Source: Fimbriimonadales bacterium
GTDB lineage: Bacteria > Armatimonadota > Fimbriimonadia > Fimbriimonadales > GBS-DC
Assembly: GCA_025060055.1 (NCBI GenBank)
Contig: JANXCK010000236.1
Location: 1-5,412 of the forward strand
Direction: 5' to 3'
Length of the DNA stretch: 5,412 bases
A program made the translations under genes and the position numbers. The notes under the pieces are model-generated. The model was not told where the DNA came from and searched no databases. It saw only the letters and a list, made by a program, of their open reading frames with translations. Position 1 is the first letter of the stretch. Every line of letters begins with the position of its first letter. Below are positions 1-4,663 of the stretch, piece after piece.

Positions 1-415
1 CGGTGTGCGCGTGCTGGCGATGTGCCGCCAGATGGACAACACCGCCTATCGCGTGTCGAACTTCGTCGTCGGCTCAGAGGGCACTGCCCTGCTGGAACAG
101 TTCACGAACTTCTATGTGCGCGGCAAGGAGACTTGGGAGCCGGGCAAGCAGTGGCTGAACCCGTATGTGGAGGAACATCGGGTGCTGATTACGAGCATTC
201 GCAAAGGCGAGCCGATTAATGAGACGCGCACCATCGCGGAAAGCACCCTCACGGCGATTATGGGGCGCATGTCCGCCTACACGGGCAAAATTGTGACTTG
301 GGAGATGGCGATGAACTCCAAGCTGAACCTTGTGGAGCGCGTGCTGAATCTGAATTACGACACACCTGCCCCTCAAGACCCCGTGCCCATCCCAGGCAGG
401 ACAGCGTTCGTGTAA
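1..415 (+). CDS. Gfo/Idh/MocA family oxidoreductase, C-terminal part (5' truncated by window edge)
   Basis: Only the last ~137 residues are present; the reading frame is already open at the window edge (first full codon at position 2), so the GTG at 5 is not taken as the true start. The visible part matches the C-terminal alpha/beta substrate domain of Gfo/Idh/MocA NAD(P)-dependent oxidoreductases. Features are a strand with GVRVLAMCRQMD, then FVVGSEGTALLEQF, an NPYVEEH segment, an SIRKGEPINE motif, and the ESTLTAIMGRMSAYTGKIVTWE stretch typical of the family members common in Planctomycetota and Armatimonadota. It ends in a proline-rich tail (PVPIPG) also common in that group. The Rossmann nucleotide-binding domain and catalytic EKP motif lie upstream, outside the window, so substrate cannot be named; sugars, inositols or their derivatives are usual for the family. 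It converges on the glycosyltransferase gene with 48 bp between stop codons. Confidence 0.9.
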   Translation, partial: GVRVLAMCRQMDNTAYRVSNFVVGSEGTALLEQFTNFYVRGKETWEPGKQWLNPYVEEHRVLITSIRKGEPINETRTIAESTLTAIMGRMSAYTGKIVTWEMAMNSKLNLVERVLNLNYDTPAPQDPVPIPGRTAFV

Positions 416-463
416 TTCCGTCTCTTATGCAACGGACGATGTGCGCCACTTTTCAAGTAATGC

Positions 464-1729
464 TTACCAAGCCACTCGCCTGTATTCGCGCCATACGCGC
501 GTATACACCTGCTGGGTCTGTCGGGCGATTCGTTGCCAGCAGAACACGCGCTGAACGGTTTTGAGCGCGTTCAGGGCGCGGCGACGCGCCGCCGCAGGGT
601 CATGCAGCACGCGCAGGATTCCCCACGCAAGGCTTTCGGGGTTACCTGCCCAGGTGAGTATGCCAGTCTCTTCGTGGCGTACCACCTCTTTGAGACCGCC
701 CGCATCCGAGACGACTACGGGCGTGCCTGCTGCCATCGCCTCCAGCGCAACAATCCCGAACGGCTCGTACAAGCTGGGATAGACCGCGACATCCACCACG
801 CGATAGAGCCTGAGCAAGTCGGCGTCGGGAATGAACCCTGTGAACTGCACTGCACGCTCCAAGTGGCAGAAGCGCACGAACTCTTCCAAGTGCGCCCGAT
901 AGCCCCCGCCGACGATTACGAGCTTGGCGTCGGGGATTTCCGCACGCACCATCGGTAGTGCCTGCAGCAGCACTTGCACGCCTTTCTCGCGCACCAGCCG
1001 CCCCACGAAGAAAATCAGCGGTTGGCTCGGTTCAGCGAAACGCGCTCGGAACACAGCGCGCGCCGCTTCGGGGAACTCGAACTGGAACTTCTCGGCGCGA
1101 ATGCCGTTGGGGATGACATCGATTTTGTCAAAGGGCACGTTCAGGGCGTGCTGCACTTCGCCGCGCATAAACTCGCTGCACACAACTACGCGCCACGCCT
1201 CGTAGCTCAGCTCCCACTCCAGATGATTGATTGCGCGGGACAGGTCTGAATGAATTCCGCCGTGTCTGCCGTACTCGGTGGCGTGGATGGTGGCGACGAG
1301 GGGCAGCTTGTAGCGATGTTTGAGGACTTTGGCGGCGGGCAGTACGAGCCAGTCGTGCGCGTGGATGAAGGTCGCCTCGCGCAGGGCGCGGGCGGGCTTG
1401 CCGTGCAGCCATTCCTGCAGCAGGGCGTCGGCGCGTGCCTCGAACGCCGCGTTCATCCCGTATACGCCTTGCAGGAAATCGCCGTGCGCCGACGGCGCGA
1501 CACCAACACGGTGCAGGTAAACCCCGTTCTCCACTACTTCGTCGGGCGCGTCAGGATGCGTCGCCGTAATCACATGCACTTCCACGCCCTGCGCCGCCAG
1601 CGCTTCCGATAGCTCCTGCACATGACGCGCGATACCCCCCACGATTCGCGGGGGATATTCCCACGCCAGCATTAGCACACGCACACGGATGCAGTTCGAG
1701 CGAAAGCAGACAGCTCCTGCAGGAATCAC
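464..1729 (-). CDS. GT4-family (GT-B fold) glycosyltransferase
   Basis: A retaining glycosyltransferase of family GT4, expected in the cytoplasm or at the membrane face, moving a sugar from a nucleotide donor to a glycan, lipid or glucan acceptor; donor and acceptor cannot be read from sequence. Numbering from the GTG at 1729: MLAWEYPP at 20-27 and the glycine pair GG at 31-32 form the N-terminal donor/acceptor loop; HAHDW starts at 123; TIHATE is at 147-152; IPNGI at 206-210 opens the C-terminal Rossmann domain; FVGRLVREKG at 241-250 carries the Arg and Lys that usually contact donor phosphates; EPFGIVALE at 322-330 is the EX7E motif. The length (421 aa) is normal. Start choice is uncertain: GGAG precedes GTG 1729 by 5 nt, but family homology begins at residues 16-20, so GTG 1684 or ATG 1672 are alternatives without a visible Shine-Dalgarno. 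The N-terminal sequence resembles glycogen/starch synthase-like GT4 enzymes, but a GlgA assignment is not supported. Confidence 0.93.
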   Translation of the reverse strand: MIPAGAVCFRSNCIRVRVLMLAWEYPPRIVGGIARHVQELSEALAAQGVEVHVITATHPDAPDEVVENGVYLHRVGVAPSAHGDFLQGVYGMNAAFEARADALLQEWLHGKPARALREATFIHAHDWLVLPAAKVLKHRYKLPLVATIHATEYGRHGGIHSDLSRAINHLEWELSYEAWRVVVCSEFMRGEVQHALNVPFDKIDVIPNGIRAEKFQFEFPEAARAVFRARFAEPSQPLIFFVGRLVREKGVQVLLQALPMVRAEIPDAKLVIVGGGYRAHLEEFVRFCHLERAVQFTGFIPDADLLRLYRVVDVAVYPSLYEPFGIVALEAMAAGTPVVVSDAGGLKEVVRHEETGILTWAGNPESLAWGILRVLHDPAAARRRALNALKTVQRVFCWQRIARQTQQVYTRVWREYRRVAW

Positions 1730-1734
1730 GGATG

Positions 1735-1738
1735 CTCC
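1735..1738 (-). promoter_or_regulatory. Candidate ribosome binding site for the GT4 gene
   Basis: On the minus strand GGAG lies 5 nt upstream of the GTG at 1729-1727. This is the only well-placed Shine-Dalgarno-like sequence among the candidate starts. A second AGGAG (plus-strand 1714-1718) is about 29 nt from the GTG at 1684, too far to serve it. This site argues for the longer protein; family alignment argues for a start 15 to 19 codons further in. Confidence 0.4.
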
Positions 1739-1818
1739 GTCGAAACGCTACATCGGCGTCAAGAGACCATCTGAGAAGTCTTGCCATGCAGCGTCGGCGT
1801 CTCGCCCAAGCCGAAAGT

Positions 1819-1842
1819 GGCTTGGACAGTCCTGTCCAAGCA
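1819..1842. repeat. Palindrome A, copy 1
   Basis: A perfect 10-bp inverted repeat: arm GCTTGGACAG at 1820-1829, two-base centre, and its exact reverse complement at 1832-1841. The 24 bases 1819-1842 are identical to 1906-1929. An upstream CCAAGCC at 1806-1812 can alternatively pair with GGCTTGG at 1819-1825 (7 bp, 6-nt loop), which would exclude the main stem. Confidence 0.9.
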
Positions 1843-1850
1843 GGCGTTGT

Positions 1851-1868
1851 GTCGGCGTCCACGCCGAC
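1851..1868. repeat. Palindrome B, perfect copy
   Basis: GTCGGCGT at 1851-1858 is followed by CC and then ACGCCGAC at 1861-1868, a perfect 8-bp inverted repeat extendable by one T-A pair (1850/1869). Degenerate relatives with the same TYGGCRTC half occur at 1793-1806 and in the tandem pair at 1961-1998; a lone ATCGGCGTC lies at 1752-1760. Confidence 0.8.
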
Positions 1869-1871
1869 AAT

Positions 1872-1895
1872 AGCACGGACACGACTGTCCGTGCC
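1872..1895. repeat. Palindrome C, copy 1
   Basis: GCACGGACA at 1873-1881 pairs perfectly with TGTCCGTGC at 1886-1894 around the 4-base centre CGAC. It shares the inner GGACA-N4-TGTCC dyad with palindrome A but has different outer arms (GCAC/GTGC in place of GCTT/AAGC). It matches 20 of 24 positions with 1931-1954. Confidence 0.85.
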
Positions 1896-1905
1896 ACGCG
1901 GTCGC

Positions 1906-1929
1906 GGCTTGGACAGTCCTGTCCAAGCA
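1906..1929. repeat. Palindrome A, copy 2
   Basis: Exact 24-base repeat of 1819-1842, offset by 87 bp and in the same orientation (the element is nearly its own reverse complement). The 10-bp arms are at 1907-1916 and 1919-1928. The identity stops sharply on both sides (T versus C before, G versus C after), which marks the unit's ends. Confidence 0.9.
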
Positions 1930-1930
1930 C

Positions 1931-1954
1931 GGCACGGATAAGACTGCCCGTGCC
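1931..1954. repeat. Palindrome C, degenerate copy 2
   Basis: GGCACGG at 1931-1937 pairs with CCGTGCC at 1948-1954 (7 bp). The inner part is decayed relative to copy 1: one A-T pair becomes an A/C mismatch and one C-G pair becomes T-G. It lies one base after palindrome A copy 2. Confidence 0.75.
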
Positions 1955-1960
1955 ACAAGT

Positions 1961-1998
1961 GCGTTGGCATCCCGCCGTAGCGTTGGCGTCCCGCCGAC
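1961..1998. repeat. Tandem pair of 19-bp B-type units
   Basis: Two head-to-tail 19-base units, 1961-1979 and 1980-1998, identical at 16 of 19 positions and beginning GCGTTGGC. The second unit, with the following base, forms a stem of CGTTGGCG (1981-1988) with CGCCGACG (1992-1999), including one G-T wobble. They are related to palindrome B by the TYGGCRTC...CGCCG pattern. Confidence 0.7.
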
Positions 1999-2033
1999 GG
2001 CTTGAGACCCCGCCCTTACCTGCGGGGGAACCT

Positions 2034-2063
2034 TTGTGGAATATTTTGCGTATTAGCCATAAA
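2034..2063 (+). promoter_or_regulatory. greA: Possible greA promoter in an AT-rich stretch
   Basis: Positions 2031-2066 are strikingly AT-rich for this window. TTGTGG (2034-2039) and CATAAA (2058-2063), 18 nt apart, could serve as weak -35 and -10 elements, and TATTAG (2051-2056) is another possible -10. Just upstream, CCCCGC (2008-2013) can pair with GCGGGG (2022-2027) around an 8-base loop. Neither hexamer is a strong consensus match, so the exact elements are uncertain although the location is plausible. Confidence 0.3.
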
Positions 2064-2098
2064 AAACGACCGCCCTTGGGCTTCTGAGGAGGACTGCA

Positions 2099-2587
2099 AT
2101 GGCGCAATTTGAACCTGACCGAATTTATCTGACGGAGGAGGGCTTCAAGCATCTGGAGGCGGAGCTGCGCCGCTTACAAACGGTTGAGCGGATGCGCATC
2201 GCCGAGGCGTTCCGCGCCCACAAAGAGCATGGCGAGTTCAGCGCGGAAGACACTGAGCTGGAGAGCCTCAAAAACGACCAAGCGTATCTCGAATCGCGCA
2301 TTCAAGAGATTCGTGCTATTTTGCAGAGCGCGACCATCGTGCGCGAGCAAGACATCCCCACCGACTATGTGGGGATTGGCTCCTATGTGAAGATTGAGGA
2401 TGTGAACACGGGCGAGCAGCGCGAGTTCCGCATCGTGGGCGCCACTGAAGCCGACCCAGAACATCACAAACTCTCGTACCAAGCGCCGTTAGCCAGCGCG
2501 CTGATTGGCTACAAAGTGGGCGATGAGGTGAGCGTCCACTTGCCGAAAGGGGACGCGCGGTTCCGCATTCTGGAGATTCGCAAGTAG
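2099..2587 (+). CDS. greA: Transcription elongation factor GreA/GreB family, variant acidic tip
   Basis: Gre factors enter the RNA polymerase secondary channel and stimulate cleavage of backtracked RNA, rescuing stalled complexes. The 162-aa product has the family's two domains: an N-terminal antiparallel coiled coil (about 10-80; YLTEEGFKHLEAEL, then LESRIQEIRAIL) and a C-terminal FKBP-like domain (about 85-162; GIGSYVKIEDVNTGEQ, then FRIVGATEADPE, APLASALIGYKVGDEVSVHLP). The start is set by AGGAGG at 2087-2092, 6 nt before ATG. The odd part is the coiled-coil tip. Where E. coli GreA has GDLKENAEYHAA, with D41 and E44 important for metal binding, this protein reads GEFSAEDTELESLK at 45-58: Asp becomes Glu (E46), and one extra residue lies before the next heptad. 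The usual proline after TVER is also missing. It is clearly a Gre-family member; whether it is cleavage-active is not certain. It is followed 3 nt later by the FAH-family gene. Confidence 0.93.
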   Translation: MAQFEPDRIYLTEEGFKHLEAELRRLQTVERMRIAEAFRAHKEHGEFSAEDTELESLKNDQAYLESRIQEIRAILQSATIVREQDIPTDYVGIGSYVKIEDVNTGEQREFRIVGATEADPEHHKLSYQAPLASALIGYKVGDEVSVHLPKGDARFRILEIRK

Positions 2588-2590
2588 GCG

Positions 2591-3484
2591 ATGCGCTTTG
2601 CGACGCTGCAGGCAGCCCCTGACGCTCCCCCTTGCCTTGCGTTATGGCATCAGGGCGCGTGGCGCGTGGTGGAGGGCTGCCGCGACTTTCTGGACTGGCT
2701 GCGCTTGTCTGAATCGGAGCGTGTTGTGCGCGCGGCGCACTTAGGCGCGCCGCTGGAGCCTGCGATTTTCTGCCCACCGATTCTCGTGCCGCCCAGCCTG
2801 CGCGACTTCTACGCCTTCGAGGCGCATGTACGCAACGCGCGCCGCAGGCGCGGCTACGACGCGCCCCCCGAAGCGTGGTACGAGTTCCCCGCTTTTTACT
2901 TCTCGAACCCCGCATGCTTGGTTGGGCACGACCAGCCCGTGCGCACGCCGCCCGACACCCACGCGCTGGACTTCGAACTCGAACTCGCGGTGATTATCGG
3001 GCGTGCGGGGGGCGATTGGAGCCTGCAGGAAGCCGAAGCTGCTATCGCAGGCTTTACCCTGATGAACGACTGGAGCGCACGCGACATTCAAGCCCGTGAG
3101 ATGAGCATCGGGCTGGGACCTGCCAAAGCGAAGGATTTCGCCACCTCGCTGGGACCGTGCGTCGTCACCCCCGATGAGCTGGAACGCTGGCGTTATCCCG
3201 ACCCCAAGCGCGGCAGCCGTTGGAATATGCGCCTTATCGCCCGCGTGAACGGGCAGGAGATTACGCACGCCCACGCCAGCGAGATGTACTGGACTTTTGC
3301 CGAGCTGATTGCCCATGCCTCGCGCAACACACGCCTGCAAGTAGGCGATGTTATCGGCTCAGGCACGGTTGGTGGCGGCTGCCTGCTGGAGTACCCCGAA
3401 GGCACCTACCCGTGGCTGCAACCAGGCGATGTCGTGGAACTGGAAGCGGAGGGAATAGGCGTGCTGCGCAACATCGTGCAGTAG
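2591..3484 (+). CDS. Fumarylacetoacetate hydrolase (FAH) family protein
   Basis: FAH-family enzymes use a divalent metal to cleave C-C bonds or to hydrate or decarboxylate beta-diketo and 2-keto acids, usually in catabolism of aromatics or sugar acids; the exact substrate is not evident. The 297-aa product lacks the long N-terminal SH3-like domain of true fumarylacetoacetase (about 420 aa) but keeps the active-site pattern. By alignment with mouse FAH, D72 (in PSLRDFY), E129 and E131 (in DFELELAVIIG) and D160 (in NDWSARDIQARE) are the metal ligands. H79, seven residues after D72, and E267 (in GSGTVGGGCLLEYP) match the catalytic His-Glu pair, and K181 (in GPAKAKDFATSLGP) is also conserved. All key residues are present, so it is predicted active. 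The ATG follows the greA stop by 3 nt and has no good Shine-Dalgarno of its own (TAGG is too close), which suggests translational coupling to greA. Confidence 0.93.
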   Translation: MRFATLQAAPDAPPCLALWHQGAWRVVEGCRDFLDWLRLSESERVVRAAHLGAPLEPAIFCPPILVPPSLRDFYAFEAHVRNARRRRGYDAPPEAWYEFPAFYFSNPACLVGHDQPVRTPPDTHALDFELELAVIIGRAGGDWSLQEAEAAIAGFTLMNDWSARDIQAREMSIGLGPAKAKDFATSLGPCVVTPDELERWRYPDPKRGSRWNMRLIARVNGQEITHAHASEMYWTFAELIAHASRNTRLQVGDVIGSGTVGGGCLLEYPEGTYPWLQPGDVVELEAEGIGVLRNIVQ

Positions 3485-3503
3485 CGGGAACGGCACGGGT
3501 TTG

Positions 3504-3534
3504 GTAGGACTCGCGCCTGCGCACGCGAATCTAC
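3504..3534. repeat. Imperfect inverted repeat in the FAH-pilT gap
   Basis: GTAG (3504-3507) pairs with CTAC (3531-3534) and TCGCG (3511-3515) with CGCGA (3524-3528), with one A-T pair and a small asymmetric interior between them and an 8-base loop. It sits in the 72-bp gap, 8 nt before the pilT Shine-Dalgarno. No T-run follows, so it is not a standard intrinsic terminator; it could be an operator, an mRNA 5'-end hairpin or chance in GC-rich DNA. Confidence 0.35.
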
Positions 3535-3556
3535 TTCACATCAGGAGGGCGTTCGT

Positions 3557-4660
3557 ATGCTGAAATTCGCATCTGCCGATGAGCTGCTGAATATCTGCTA
3601 TGAGCGTGATGCGTCGGACATTCACATCGTGCCGAACGAACCTGCGACGCTGCGCCTGCACGGGCGACTGGTGCGGTTAGAGGAGTATGGGGAACTGACG
3701 CCCAGCGACACGGAGCGTCTGTTCCGCGAGGTTGCGCCGCCACGCGCCATTCACGAACTGGAGCGCGTGCGCACTGCCGACTTCGGCTACACCCATCCCA
3801 AAGCACGCTTCCGCGTCGCTGCCTATTACGAAAAGGGCGCCATCGCTATCAACTTCCGCCTCATCCCTTACCGCTTGCGCACCTTCGAGGAGATAGGATT
3901 GCCCGACTCTGTAAAGCGCTTGCTCCACCTGCCACGCGGACTGGTGCTGGTGACAGGTCCCACTGGCTCAGGCAAGACGACGACCCTCGCGACGATGATC
4001 GACTACATCAACGCGAATCGCGAGACCCACATCATCACGATTGAAGACCCGATTGAATACTTCCACAGCGCGAAGAAGTCGGTGATTAGCCAGCGCGAGG
4101 TGGGCGTTGATGTGCCCAGCTTCGATGAGGGCGTCGTGCGCGCGATGCGCATGGACCCCGATGTGATTCTGGTGGGCGAGATGCGCGATCTCAAGACCAT
4201 TCAGGCGGCGATTACCGCTGCCGAGACGGGACACCTGGTGTTTGCGACGGTTCACACCACAGGCGCGGCGCGCACGGTGGAGCGTATCGTTGATGTGTTC
4301 CCACACGAGCAACAAGAGCAGATTCGCGTGCAGCTTAGCACGAATCTTGTGGCGATAATCTCGCAGCTCCTTCTACCTCGCGCCGATCGAGTAGGGCGCG
4401 TCGCTGCATTCGAGATTATGTATGTGACGCCCGCGATTGGGCACATGATTCGCGAACGCAAAATCCACAGTATCGAATCGGCAATTCAGACAGGGCAACA
4501 GCTGGGGATGATCTCGCTGGATAATCACCTACTGTTTCTGTACCAGCACAAGTTGATTAGCCGCGAGGAGATGTATCGCGTGGCGCAGAATCCCGAAGAT
4601 ATTGCGGCGCGTTTGGGCGAGCAGTTGCCTGAGACGGCGATGGCGCGTCAGGCGGTGTAG
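3557..4660 (+). CDS. pilT: Type IV pilus retraction ATPase PilT
   Basis: PilT is a cytoplasmic hexameric ATPase that depolymerises type IV pili and so powers twitching, adhesion and DNA uptake. The 367-aa product is of normal length. An N-terminal PAS-like domain (about 1-110) contains DASDIHIVPNEPATLRLHGR at 18-37. The C-terminal RecA-like domain has Walker A GPTGSGKTTT (134-143), the Asp box TIEDPIEY (161-168), Walker B region DPDVILVGEMRD (200-211) and the His box TAAETGHLVFATVHTT (220-235). ISQREVGVDVPSF (177-189) and RTVERIVDVFP (239-249) are also typical of PilT, as opposed to the extension ATPase PilB, as is the length. The C-terminal retraction motif, AIRNLIRE in classical PilT, reads AIGHMIRE at 293-300. 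Translation is set by AGGAGG at 3543-3548, 8 nt before ATG. No other pilus gene is in the window; the SDR gene follows after 3 nt. Confidence 0.95.
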   Translation: MLKFASADELLNICYERDASDIHIVPNEPATLRLHGRLVRLEEYGELTPSDTERLFREVAPPRAIHELERVRTADFGYTHPKARFRVAAYYEKGAIAINFRLIPYRLRTFEEIGLPDSVKRLLHLPRGLVLVTGPTGSGKTTTLATMIDYINANRETHIITIEDPIEYFHSAKKSVISQREVGVDVPSFDEGVVRAMRMDPDVILVGEMRDLKTIQAAITAAETGHLVFATVHTTGAARTVERIVDVFPHEQQEQIRVQLSTNLVAIISQLLLPRADRVGRVAAFEIMYVTPAIGHMIRERKIHSIESAIQTGQQLGMISLDNHLLFLYQHKLISREEMYRVAQNPEDIAARLGEQLPETAMARQAV

Positions 4661-4663
4661 GCG

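Larger units (their letters stand above)
1793..1999. repeat. Cluster of interspersed palindromic repeats (three motif families) between divergent genes
   Basis: About 207 bp of the 369-bp intergenic region are almost wholly made of short palindromes in the order B-A-B-C-A-C'-B-B. Family A has the arm GCTTGGACAG followed by its exact reverse complement. Family C has the arm GCACGGACA. Family B is built on TYGGCRTC followed by CGCC or CGCCGAC. Each member is listed separately. The cluster is upstream of both flanking genes, so the palindromes are not terminators of either. None has a following T-run. The layout resembles REP/BIME-type intergenic repeats or a multi-site operator region; the sequence alone does not decide. 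Long open frames across it (1689-2087 plus, 1748-2152 minus) reflect stop-poor repeat sequence and are not considered genes. Confidence 0.8.

Noticed and set aside
417..436. Possible terminator hairpin between the convergent genes (TCCGT with ACGGA)
   Set aside because: The stem is only 5 bp with a 10-base loop and no T-run follows on either strand, so it is not supported as an intrinsic terminator.
1734..1762. Minus-strand TTGACG (1762-1757) as a -35 element for the GT4 gene
   Set aside because: No -10-like hexamer occurs at 16-18 nt downstream; the sequence there is CGGAGC, so the match is likely chance.
1819..1929. Possible CRISPR array, from the two identical 24-base palindromic repeats
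   Set aside because: Only two copies exist, separated by 63 bp that itself contains other palindromes, and there is no regular spacing and no cas gene in the window.
1872..1954. Intrinsic terminators formed by the C palindromes
   Set aside because: The flanking genes are divergent, so neither ends here, and no T-run follows the stems on either strand.
1689..2152. Open frames over the intergenic repeats on both strands (plus 1689-2087 and minus 1748-2152)
   Set aside because: Their translations are repetitive and rich in Arg, Ser, Cys and Pro, follow the palindromes, and match no family; they overlap the greA start or the glycosyltransferase and are best explained by stop-poor repeat DNA.
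2316..3340. Two 199-aa minus-strand open frames opposite greA and the FAH-family gene
   Set aside because: They are antisense to genes with complete conserved motifs, and their low-complexity Arg/Ala-rich products look like shadows of GC-rich codon usage.
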